Below are positions 48,397 to 59,166 of a stretch of 64,000 nt of DNA, piece after piece (position 1 is the stretch's first letter; the number at the start of each line of letters is the position of its first letter). Under the pieces are notes generated by a model, which was not told the origin of the DNA, did no database searches, and saw only the letters and a program-made list of their open reading frames with translations. This DNA comes from Aquilaria yunnanensis (taxonomy: Eukaryota; Streptophyta; Magnoliopsida; Malvales; Thymelaeaceae): assembly GCA_039654915.1 (NCBI GenBank), contig CM077600.1:44996492-45060491 (forward strand). Direction: 5' to 3'. The position numbers and the translations under genes were made by a program.

Positions 48397-49596
48397 TAGG
48401 GGTGTTCATTGGTTCAGTATGACTTGGTTATAGTAAAACTTGACTTGCATCAATTACCGGGTTGCACATTTTAATATGAGACTTGACTCACACAAAATAT
48501 GATTCAATATGACTGGGTTTTAATATCCTCCAATAAAATAAAACAATTTCTATCCAAAACAAAGTTATACACAACTAACAACATACAAAAATATTAAAAT
48601 GCAATTCCTACAAAAAAATATCAATCCAAATAAAACTCATCTGTCATATGATAACAATACATTAAGAAACATTAAAGAAGTTTGAATATCTACCTCCTTA
48701 AACTACATTGATTTGAATTTTGAATAATGAAATGTGAAGATGGTTTAAGAATGTAGAAAGGTTGCTATACGAATACACATCTAAATTGTAGATAAAGATA
48801 GAGTAACATCGGTATAAAGTTTCATATCACAATACGTACCTAAATGCTACATTAGTACTACAACATGACATGTGGACATTTTCTTATGATCCATGTAAAT
48901 TAAAGGTTGCAAAGTGATGGATGTGTCACTCATACCAACCTAGAACTAAATACTATGTAAGTATTTCAGCTTGGAAATAGGACACTTCTCATGATCTGTG
49001 ACAATTGAAGGCTGAAAAATGATGCAATTATGTATGTTTGGAACATGAACATTTCATGTGTGCCTCAATATCATGTGGAACTTGTTAGCATCTACAAGTC
49101 AGCAAATATGTCATCAAACAAAACATTTATAGTCTATTATTAGGTAATGTATGAAAAAGTCAGTCAAATATATGTAATCAAGAAATATTTAAAGAGTAGC
49201 CCTTTTTAAAGGCTTTAGGAAATGTTAATGATAGAAATGTGAATTTTGAATGACAGAGATATGAAGATGGTTTACGAATGCAGAAATGTTGCTTTCATGT
49301 TGGTGTGTAAAATTAGTAGCTAAGGCTGGACAATTTGTTTGGTTTTAAACTATAACTAGCATTGAGGATGCCTAGATTGACAGAAAAATAAGAAAAGATG
49401 CATTCTCTATACATTAAAGTGGTACTAGTTGGTTCGAGTTAGGCATGTTTTATAAGGCAATACTTGACTATTCTACTTGTACATTGAGTATCTATTTTAA
49501 GTACCAAAACTGACTTGTGCCCCCATAAACCTATGTCACAATTGGGTTGGACCGATTTGGATTAATCAAATTGACAAGGTTGGATGGGCACCCCTA
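48397..49596. mobile_element. Non-autonomous hAT element
   Basis: Begins TAGGGGTGTTCATTGG and ends with the reverse complement of TAGGGGTGCCCATCC. Flanking octamers attgtacc (48389-48396) and attatatc (49597-49604) agree at 6 of 8, a worn target duplication. The interior carries gactgggtt and ggttggacc motifs and an internal direct repeat (gaagatggttta(a/c)gaatg(t/c)agaaa near 48738 and 49262). No transposase frame. It is clearly older than the hAT at 28122. Confidence 0.78.
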
Positions 49597-49764
49597 ATTA
49601 TATCGGCCTGAGTCTCCTGAATTATTAAGGGCCTGAATATGGTATAACAGTTGTCATGACTCATGACATGCAAAGGTATTATTGAAAATGACAAATAGGA
49701 TGAGTTGCAGAATAGATAATATTTTTGTCGATTATTAACAGATTATGTATTTAAAAGCATGCTA

Positions 49765-49930
49765 ATGTCTCATACGCCCAGCTCAGCTAGTAAATGAGTA
49801 AAGACATGGAACCTGGGGTCTTGGGTTTAACCCCTTTCCCCGCGCCCATTTTCACAATAATATCTTATATGTTGCTTTGAAGGTATAAGATACATACGTA
49901 GAGCATCCTCTCCCTATAATTTAGATAATT
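49765..49930 (+). mobile_element. tRNA-derived SINE-like sequence
   Basis: An A-box-like cagctcagctagtaaatgag near 49781 is followed about 40 bases later by a B-box-like gggtttaacccc at 49824-49836, preceding a non-tRNA tail. This is the polymerase III promoter layout of plant SINEs. The cloverleaf cannot be closed, so it is not a functional tRNA gene. No clear target duplication was found. Confidence 0.45.
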
Positions 49931-49968
49931 ACCTTTAACTGTGTAGCTTATTATTTGATTCTTTTGGT

Positions 49969-52857
49969 TAGTGCTAGAGATAGACGATTCCGCAGACGCC
50001 TTCCAACACTTCTGCTAGAATACAAAACCACATCAGCACAAAATAGGGGCACAGTATTGGTTACCGGACCATCTCGTTAGCGCATGAACAGAGAGTTTTT
50101 TTATTACAAAAAATCTACTACCCTTCTAATTTTTGGAGCATTTTTCATCATAGTTTTTTTTCCCATCATAAAAGTTTAATGGGATAATACCTATTAAAAT
50201 AAAAAATATAAAAAATACCAAAATATTAATTATTAATTTTATTTTTATTATGCAAAATTTAGATTAAGCTTTTTTTTATAACAATTCAGATTTAGTTATG
50301 TATACAATTTACTTAAATTTAAATTTAAAATGGTAAGTAGTAGATGACATCTATCTACATGCTTCATGTATTTTACATAACAAAAAATTAGTGAAATTTG
50401 AAAATTCATGTTTTATATGATAAGTTTGGGATTTGATTTTAGAAAATTTTCAAAGTTAGGGCCCCTCTGTCCCATTTTTCTAAAGGCAAGTCATTTTTAG
50501 GTTAAGTTTACTTTCTTTTTGTTTATTTTATTATTTTTTAAATTTTAATTTTTAAATTAAAATTTTCAACTTATTATTTGTGTATGAAATTCATTTCAAA
50601 TTTATAAATGAAAATTAATAAAGATAGAGAATTATAGAAATTACTGTGTATCATGAATATTTTAAACATCTTAAAATTGAATGATTTGCTTCGCCAATAT
50701 AAGACTGAATAATAAAACTTAAAAATTTTCATATATGATATGAAAAATTTGTCCCTTAATGCTTTCTGAATTGTTACATGTCGTTAGTCAAATATGCGCT
50801 GCTGAATCTTAGTGAAGCCTACACTAATTAATTTGATAATTTGTGACACTAACAAATTGTCATAGACCGTAAAAGAAGCTTAACCCAAACAAATTATCTT
50901 ATAATTATTCTAGGTGAGATCTTACTTATTGAAAAAGTTTTGTAGGTATCAGTATGATTCTTACATTGACAATGAAAAACACATGAATCATGTAGAATTA
51001 TTCATCCCAGCGTTGTTTTAGATACATGAGTTCAACTGAATTAATGCACATCATTTTTTTAAGAAAATTTGAAAAATAATAAAATAAACAAAAAATAATA
51101 ATAAACTTAACGTAAAATGGAACAGAGGAGCCTAACTTTGAAAATTTTTTAAAATCAAATCCCAAACTTATCATATAAAAAAAATTATTTTTGAATTTCA
51201 CTAAATTTTTGTTATGTAAAATACATGAACCATGCCAATTTCAAAATGGTAAATAGACGTCATCTATTTACCATTTTGAAATTAAATTTAAGTAAATTGT
51301 GTACGTAATTATTAAATCTGAATTTTTCATATTGAAAAAAAATAAATAATTAAAATTTTGGTATATTTATATTTTGTATCATGATAAGTGTTGTGCTATT
51401 AAACTTTTATGATGGAAAAAAAAAACTATGATGAAAAATACTCCAAACATTAGAACTGTAGTAGATTTGTTGTTGTAAAAAACTTCTTGTTTGTATGCAA
51501 CCAATATTGTCCGGTAACTAGTGTTGTGCCCTTATTTGTACTAATGTATAGGAATGATAAAATTTGACTCGACCTGAAGGCCTAACCTAACTGACTCAAA
51601 CCCAAACCCGACCTAACTCAATTTAACTAGAAAAATAAACAACCCAAATCCGAATTTGATTGAAGTGAAACCCGAAAAAATCTGAACCTGAGCCCGACCT
51701 GACCCAAATCCGAAATGACCAAATAACTAAACTCGACAAGACCCGATTTTAATTTAAATTAACCTAAAATATATGATTGACAAAGACTTTAGGAAAATTA
51801 TAATTTAATAAATGTGAATAAGTTTTTTATATTCTATTGATCTATTTTGCGTTGTAAAGCGAGCGAGTGAGAGTTATGGGAAATAATTAGTGAAACGGTG
51901 ATAGAAAGATACAAATAATTAGGTTTTAAAAATTATAATACTCTCTTCGTCCCATATTCTTTGAAACATTTGACTTTTTTTAATAGTTTGAATTAAATTT
52001 ATTCATATTACTTTCTCTATCTCTAATTCTTTGCACCATTCATATTTTAACAATTAATCTATAATTTTTTGTTTTCAACATTTTAAAATATAAATAAAAA
52101 AAATTTATACATGAATGATAGATCAAGAACTATAATTTTCAAATATATTTTTTTAATTTTTTAATAAATAATAATATAAATAAATTCAAGTCAAATTAAT
52201 CAGAAAAGTTAAATGGAGCAAAGAAAATTAGACGAAGGGAGATTATTTGTTAGAAAAAAATTTTAAAAGTATATATATAAAACTATAGGTCTTTATTTAT
52301 TATTTAATATAATCATTTTTCATTTATATTGTAAAATGTTAAAAATAAAAAATCATAGATTAATTATTAAATAGTGAGTCTTACAAAGAACTTGACACAA
52401 AAGGAGTATTTTATTAAAAGAATTATATATTAATATATCTTCATAAATTTTATATTATTTTTTATGTCTAGTTAAATTAAATTTTAATCAAAAGTAAATA
52501 AAAAATTGAATCGATTCAGTCATTTTGGCTTATGCATTAGTAAATCGAGTAAACTCAACAATTAAGTTGAATCTAGTCTAAGACCCAATAACCCAACCTA
52601 ATTGGATCTGAACATAAATAAACCAACCTGACCCAATCCAAACCCGAAATCAACTCAACCCGAAATCAACCTAAGCCTAAATAACTCGACCTAAACCTAA
52701 TATAGAGCCGAATACATGCCAACCCGATTAAACATGAACCTAAATGACCTGATCCAAACTTGATCCGACCCACTTAATTGTCATCTCTATTAATGTGATT
52801 TTGTCTTTTAGTGAAAGTGCTGGGAGGCGTTTGCGGAATCATCTGTCCTTAGCACTA
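49969..52857. mobile_element. Fold-back element with arms of 600 bp or more, interrupted by a hAT
   Basis: The left arm 49969-50570 (TAGTGCT...GATTCCGCAGACGCC, then attggttaccggacc, ttcatcatagtttttttt, catcataaaagtttaat, gataagtttgggatttgatt) recurs inverted in two parts. 52857-52790 holds its tip (GATTCCGCAAACGCC). 51548 down to about 50985 holds the remainder in the same order (agttaccggacaatattgg, ttcatcatagtttttttttt, catcataaaagtttaat, gataagtttgggatttgat). The two right-arm parts are separated exactly by the hAT at 51549-52789. About 400 bp of loop lies between the arms. No coding capacity. Confidence 0.82.
51549..52789. mobile_element. Non-autonomous hAT inserted into the fold-back element
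   Basis: Starts TAGGAATGATAA and ends with the reverse complement of TAGAGATGACAATTAAG, the TAGRGATGRCAA-type terminus of plant hATs. Flanking octamers ctaatgta and ttaatgtg agree at 6 of 8. The subterminal regions are full of gacccgac/aacccgaa-type motifs in both orientations. About 1240 bp without a transposase frame. It splits the right arm of the surrounding fold-back element. Confidence 0.8.
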
Positions 52858-52868
52858 CTTTAAAAAAA

Positions 52869-53760
52869 GACCAAAATGCATGGTTGGTCCTCTAACTTGG
52901 CAAACTCGTACGAGTTAGTCCTTTATCTTTAACTCAGTGCGAGTTAGTCCTCTAACTTAGCAGATTAAGTATTTTGGTCACTCAAATTTGCTAAATTAAG
53001 CGAATTAGTCCTTTGTGGGATGGAAAGCGTCCAAGTAAGGTAACGTCGTGTGTGGGGGTTATCGGAAGTCCCAGTTTTGCAAAATTGATGATTTCCAGAT
53101 TTTGGCGAGGGGCGAGAGGCAGTGAATCGGGAAGGGGTGAGACGGGATTGCAACGCACGAGACCTAAGGGGGGAGGGGCAAGACATATTGCAACGCGTGA
53201 TGGTGTAAAAGGGCGGTGGCGAATCAGCGAAGGGTGAGAAGTGGCGAATCAGCAAGGAGGGCTATCTGACAGAGAAGTCGGATTTGACGGAGGTGAGGAG
53301 GTAAATCGGATTTCACGAAGCTAAAGAGGTGAATCGGATTCGATGGAGGAGTTGGATTCAAAGAGGCGAAGAGGCAAATTGGATTCCGCTGAGGCGAGGA
53401 AGCGAATCGGATTCAATGAAGGAGTCGAATTTGACTGTGGCGAGGAGGCGAATTGGATTCGACGGTGGTCCAATTCGACGAAGGAGCCAAATTCAACAGA
53501 TGCGAGGAGGCGAATCGGATTCGACGGAGGTCTGATTCGACAAAGGGGAAGACGGAGGTCCGATTCGATGGATTCCGCGGTGGCGAGGAAGTGATGCGAT
53601 AGAGGCAGGAAAGGAAAACAGAGATACCCACGCCACATCAGCAAAAATTTTAACTCCATCTGGCTTACCATCCATTTTGGGCTAACTTGCACTGAGTTGA
53701 AGATAAATGACTAACTCGTATGAGTTTGCCAAGTTGGAGGACCAACCACGCATTTTGGCC
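52869..53760. mobile_element. Non-autonomous Mutator-like element with 9-bp target duplication
   Basis: Begins GACCAAAATGCATGGTTGG and ends with the reverse complement of GGCCAAAATGCGTGGTTGG. The inverted repeats run about 85 bases (tcctctaacttggcaaactc, acgagttagtcctttatctt). Flanks are identical nonamers TTAAAAAAA (52860-52868 and 53761-53769). The interior is a GC-rich minisatellite. A 9-bp duplication and a GGCCAAAATG terminus fit MULEs. No transposase. Its left end abuts the tip of the fold-back element (52857). Confidence 0.88.
53275..53600. repeat. Irregular GC-rich minisatellite inside the MULE
   Basis: Variants of gaggcgaatcggattcgacg and gaggagtcgaattcga recur about ten times at intervals of roughly 24-45 bases. 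Several frames stay open across it (for example 53329-53535), but they read as low-complexity repeats and are not taken as genes. Confidence 0.75.
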
Positions 53761-53784
53761 TTAAAAAAAACGAGTTAATTGAAT

Positions 53785-54129
53785 AACTAGGCCCACTCAG
53801 GGAGGATATAAAATGCGCAGTCCGAGTCCGGGGAACACAAGGGCGCTGGCTCGCGCGCGCTCCCTCTGTCATTTGGCGTTTGGTGTAGTCTGGTCTGGTC
53901 GCATGAGCAGAGCCGGAGAGTGTGTGTGGAAGACAGGAGAAGAGGCAGGCAGGATATAAAACTAGGCCCACTCAGGGAGGATATAGAATGCGCAGTCCGA
54001 GTCCGGGGAACACAAGGGCGCTGGCTCGCGCGCGCTCCCTCTGTCATTTGGAGTTTGGTGTAGTCTGGTCTGGTCGCATGAGCAGAGCCGGAGAGTGTGT
54101 GTGGAAGACAGGAGAAGAGGCAGGCAGGA
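53785..54129 (+). repeat. 175-bp tandem duplication carrying a TATA-like motif, upstream of the PP2A pseudogene
   Basis: 53785-53954 recurs at 53960-54129 (offset 175) with very few differences: aactaggcccactcagggag, tgcgcagtccgagtccgggg, gctggctcgcgcgcgctccc, gagagtgtgtgtggaagaca. Copy 1 contains GGATATAAAATG while copy 2 has GGATATAGAATG, so only the first keeps a TATAAA core. The GC content and position fit the old promoter and 5' UTR of the PP2A gene. The near identity implies a recent duplication. Confidence 0.85.
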
Positions 54130-54669
54130 CCCCCCCCCCAATTCCTGGGTACCGTGCACCCTTAATGCTGTTTGCACTTGTACGTCTCCGTTCTCTTTTT
54201 CTGCTTCCGGCTGGTATGCTTAGTTCTGGTAATTGCAATAACTCAATAACGGCTATATGAGGAATGAATGAGAACTGGTTTGCGGCCGACTGAAAGATGA
54301 TCTTTGAGAAATGTGATTCTCATGTAAGAGCGAGAGAATATCAAGCTTATGGTTCATGGAGCAAGCTTTAGAACTCTAATGAACTTTTGCTGTTACGTTT
54401 TGGTGAATGGAGCAAGTTGCCTGCGCAAACTACTTCTTCGTTTATGGACATGAGAACGTGTAAATTTTTTTTTTTTTTTTTGCCGATGGTTATTTCTTCA
54501 AAATGCCAGGAATTGATGCCAATAATGAAAGGTGATTGCAGCCCCCTCCCCCATTGTCTCTATGTGTGTGCGCATGTGCTTTTCTTGGGATAGGGGGTTG
54601 CAACAACTTCTCATTTTATGTTCATTTTAATCGTTTTTCTGTCTGTTTTTCCTTGTTATTGCTTATTAG
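54130..54669 (+). other. Remnant of PP2A leader and intron 1; first coding exon not found
   Basis: A segment expected to hold the first coding exon of a PP2A catalytic subunit (with its conserved IEQL..CKPL motif) contains no matching frame. A C9 run begins at 54130. The sequence reads as 5' UTR, intron or decayed exon. Confidence 0.5.
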
Positions 54670-57600
54670 GTCAGATCTTTGTGTGACAAGGCTAAGAAGG
54701 CTTTGATGGAAGAAAGCAATGTCCAGGTCAGTAACGGACTTCAGTTGTACATTCTAGCACCAAAAAAGAAGTGGAACAGGAAACCTTTCCAAAGAATTGA
54801 TACTTCTAAAGTCACATTTTGTCCTTGAATTCGTCAAGATATAACATTGATATTGTAAATTATCTCTTCATTGCAGCCTGTTAAAAGTCCTGTGACAATC
54901 TGTGGAGATATTCATGGCCAGTTTCATGATCTTGCTGAACTTTTTTGAATTGGAGGGAAGGTATCATCCCGCCTTTTTTTTTTTTTTTCATTTTCAGTGT
55001 GTTTGTCTGAGACATAAGCAGCTGAAACGTAAAATCTGACTGACTTTGTTTTTCTAATTATCTATCCTGATAGTGATGCTCCTGTTTTGTTCACCTCATT
55101 TCCATGTGTTGCGGTACTAAACTTGTTATTTAATGTTAGGGGCCTCCTGTGTCTTGGGAAGGGCTGTGCAGCTTTTATTTTGTTTGTTTGATTTTTATCA
55201 GCTAGTAATCATTAAAAAATAGAATGAATATAGTTCCCTTGGTCTTTCCTTATATCTTTACCACTTCAGGTGCATGTATATTGTTCTTGGGAATTCCACT
55301 ATATTTTCTTTTGCTTAGTTATTTATTTTTGTTTACTCAATTATGATTTATATCTTACAGTTGCTTCTGCCTAATTAACAGTGTCCAGATACCAATTACT
55401 TATTCATAGGAGATTACGTGGATCGGGGATATTATTCTGTTGAGACTGTTACGTTGTGTGCACATTAGTAAAGAATAATCCTTTAATTAGTTTCCACAAT
55501 ATTTTTTGCATCGCTGGTTATATGTATTCATGGATGCTAGTCTTTTCACTAAACTTGTGTGATTTACAAAGTTAAATCACAATGGAAATTAGCCATGATT
55601 CATCTGTAGCCCTGTTTATATTATGGTGCTTACTTTTTCAAAAAGTCATGCCAGCTATCAAGTTGTTATCTATTCCCCCTTAACTTATAGACAAATAAAT
55701 GATCTTGATCTATAGGTAGACTACTTTGTTTAATTTTCTGACATATGGAAATCGGTCAATTTGATGACCATTTTTTCCCACGTTGATACTTATGAACCTT
55801 CCCCAGTATCCTTTATGGGTACTTTGTGCAAACTTAGACATATGTGAGATTGTTGTGGGGTTAAGTAGTTTCCATTGAGGAATTTGGGAAGCAAAGAAGA
55901 TAATAGGATGATGTAAGAATATATTTGATGTGTACTTTGGAAGGCTGTGAAAGTTTTGGCTATTTGTGGAGAAAATTATTTTTTGACGTTCAGTTTCCTG
56001 GTAACATTAGGCTTCACTTTAGCAGCGTGAGGACAGTTAGTGAATTAGATAATCCCAATGGTCTGGACCATTGTTTTGCTTAATTGAAGGTCTAGAAAGA
56101 AAAGGTAACATTGTAAAAGTATAAAGTGCCATTTTGTTTTTGAACTTCAAAAGAGGTGTGGTTTTTTTTTCCTTGTTCTCTCATTGTTTATTTGGAGTCT
56201 TAGTGGACATGTAAATCTAGTTCTTCCATGTTGAGAAGCTTTTGTAGTTTCTGCAATGTTTAGATATTGCCTATATGTTGTTCTGGGATAAAGTTATAAT
56301 CTAATAGAGACGTACCCTTTGTTTTATTTCAAATGGCAATAAACATGTGATGTCGGAGGCTTGGATCCAAGTGCATGAGTTATTTTTTATCATATGTCAA
56401 TGTTAGGACTTCCCAGTGCCCCTTCGGGTGCAATAGCCAGATTTTTTTACTCTGAACTCCTCTTAATTAAGGGCATACCTGATAGTCCTTTTTATTTATC
56501 TATGATCTCCTTGAGGTAATGCTAATGGCTTGTTTCTTCCAGTTGTTGGTTGCCCTTAAGTCCGTTATCCCCAACGGCTGACGATTCTCCGAGGACATCA
56601 TGAAAGTCGCCAGCTATGCAGTTTGATAGTTTTCTGACTTATGCTTCCATTCCCTAGGATCATTTTGGGTCTGAAAGTGACCAGGAAATGTTTTGGAAAT
56701 TATACCGTGTCATTTTAAATTTTTGTGAGTCTGGTCTGCATTGATCCATATGAATCAGGGAGGATTCATTTTAAGCTAATCTCAAACTCATTATGGCTTT
56801 GTTCATCTTTTTGGCAGATGGGTTTTATGATGAATGTCTGCGCAAGTGAGTTATCTGTTCAAATTCAAACGTCTGTAGGAGGAAAATTATGAGCATTATT
56901 ATGTTGTTTCATTGTAATATCATAGTAGTGGGGCAAAAGTTTCCGATACCAGAGTCTGACTTCTCTTATTGTTCCCATGAGTTTCATTCTTCCTTAACTG
57001 TGCCCTAGAATTTTAACAAGTAGTACCTAGGAGAAGATATGCGTGAAGTTTCTTGGTGTTTCACTCTGGCACACCATCTGCATTTATGACAAAAATCTGT
57101 TGATGATCCACACCTGCATTCTTCATCCATATAGATGATATTCTAGATATGTGATAATTCGCTCTGGATTTTTTGGTTTCTTGAATTCTGATGTAGTGGA
57201 TTTAGGTTAGCCTGACTCAAGTTATCTTAGACTTATTCGTATCAATATATTCTTCATTATCCTGCAGTATTATGGTATAGATGTCTCTGTTACCATACTT
57301 CAGCCTGGCCTGCTAATTGTTTCTGGTATCATATGTGCAGGTATGGCAATGCTAATGTTTGATTATTTTCCACTGACTGCTTTGGTTTGTAGAAAATAAC
57401 TTCTCGAACTTAAATCATCTAAATAAATGATAGGAATGTGAAGTTGCTAATAAAGGGATAGCTTTATTGTATTAATGTTTCTATGCTGGAAGGAAACCTC
57501 AAGATAGGTGAGAGATGGGTGAGGAATATGCCTATTGCTAATATGAGGTATTGGATGCTTACATATCTTGGTGTCATTACTATCGAGAAAAGAAAAATTC

Positions 57601-58388
57601 ACACTTAATTTTTTTTTCCCGCTACGAATTGATGGTCTTTCAATTTTGCAGGTTGAGTCAGAAGTATTTTGTTTGCATGGTGGGTTGTCCCCTTCAATTG
57701 AAACCCTTGATAATGTAAGGAACTTTGATCGGGTACAAGATGTTCCTCATGAAGGGCCCATGTGTGAGTTATTGTGGTCTGATCCTGATGATCGATGTGG
57801 TTGGGGAATTTCACCTCATGGTGGCCACGTAGCTTCTGTTTAATGCTTCCCTCAGCATTTTTTCTCCTCGATGATTTTCTTGGTGGTTGTGATGCAAGTT
57901 TTGTATTCTTCTCCTCAGGATATTTCTGAACAATTCAATCACAGAAACAACCTAAAGTTGATTGCTAGGGCCCATCAGCTGGTTATGGATGGATTCAACT
58001 GGGCCCATGTAATAATCACTTCCCTAACATCACCCAATCTGATATCCATAATTTCCTTTGAGCTGAATGTTTATGAAAATGGTTCTTCGAAACAGGAACA
58101 AAAAGTGGTTACTATATTCAGTGCACCTAATTCTTGTTATCGTTGTGGAAACATGGCTTCAATTTTGGAAGTTGATAACTGCAAGGGGCACACTTTCATC
58201 CAGGTTGTTCCCACCCACCCCTTTGTTGCTCCCATTCTGCTTAAACTAAACACAGTACGTCACCATAATAATGGAGAAGTGCTTGTCCAACTTGTTAATC
58301 AGTTATGGTCACCTTGTTGCAGTTTGAGCCAGCCCCAAGGAGAGGAGAACCAAATGTCACCCGTAGAACACCTGGTTACTTCCTTTGA
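54670..58388 (+). pseudogene. Unprocessed pseudogene of PP2A catalytic subunit (PP2A-3/4 type)
   Basis: Ten exon remnants with introns still in place: 54670-54726, 54877-54960, 55382 to about 55456, 56543 to about 56620, 56818-56845, 57341-57384, 57652 to about 57838, 57919-58008, 58096-58203 and 58323-58388. They encode PP2A in order: [108 protein letters not shown]...YFL. Defects: the start exon is missing; TGA 54946-54948 replaces a conserved Arg after AELF; a one-base loss after LLVALK shifts the frame; GNHES reads G-H-H-E-S; about 23 bases are lost after YGNAN; the end of exon 57652 is scrambled; YFL is preceded by G for D. The surviving 3' exons are well conserved, so decay looks recent. 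Signal phosphatase function is lost. Confidence 0.92.
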
Positions 58389-59166
58389 GCTGAGCTGCTA
58401 TTTTTTGTGCCATTGATTTGGGTGAATCTATGTCCGTATTTTCTTCCTCTCTTTATGTTGGTGAGATGCGTGAAGCATTTCCCTCCAGTTACATCAATGC
58501 TACTGGATCCTGCGTGCTCCAGAAGCTTGTGAGCCGTGATAAGAAGATATCATCTCCTCTACCTCACGCTTGAACGCTGTAGGGAGGTTGCAGAGCTGAT
58601 GAGATTATCATTGTCAATGTGTTAATCTAAAACATGTAGATTTTTGCTTTTTGCATCTCTTTGGGTTGATCATGTCCTTGGGCTGTAACGGGCACTGAAA
58701 TATCTAATATTAGTGCATGTTTTGAACTTCAGTTTAATTGCAATTCTTCAGGGCTGCAATGAAGTCTGGTCCCATTTGATGTTCACTTTTTTCTTGTCTG
58801 GTATAGTTTCTAGAACAACATTTGAACTAGAAAATCTGGAGTTCCTTGCAAACTAGTTAGAAAATCTTTGAAGAATGGTGAAGATTTGTCTAGATAATTA
58901 TTGAAACTAAAACGCTGTTAATCTGACGAGTTCGTCCGGATAACAGAACTAGTTGGAAACACCCTTCAGCGTGAGTTTTAACTGCAGCTAGTGTTGAGGA
59001 TCTATTTCAGTCCACAGCAGCAGGGGGGATAAATTGCTAATATTTTCATTCACGTTTCCATTTAAGTCATTTCTATACATGAAAAATGGATACCTCGGTA
59101 AACAAAAATGCGAACTAGGCCAGTATGAGTTAATCATATTCTACAAGCGGCAGCAGCCAACAAGCA
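58389..59166. other. Old PP2A 3' UTR and convergent spacer
   Basis: 58389 to about 58760 resembles a former 3' untranslated region. The rest separates the convergent phosphatase gene, whose stop is at 59167. No other gene seen. Confidence 0.5.

Noticed and set aside
49771..49840. Functional tRNA gene
   Set aside because: A- and B-box-like motifs are present, but no acceptor stem or anticodon arm can be paired.
53329..53692. Several overlapping open frames of 60-123 codons on both strands
   Set aside because: All arise from the GC-rich minisatellite within the MULE and show no protein-like conservation.
53711..54260. Open frames over the 175-bp duplication
   Set aside because: They are paired shadows of the tandem repeat in a promoter/leader-like segment, with no similarity to a protein family.
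57871..58416. A 181-codon continuous frame that could pass for a gene
   Set aside because: It spans three PP2A exon remnants plus introns read through in frame; it is part of the pseudogene.
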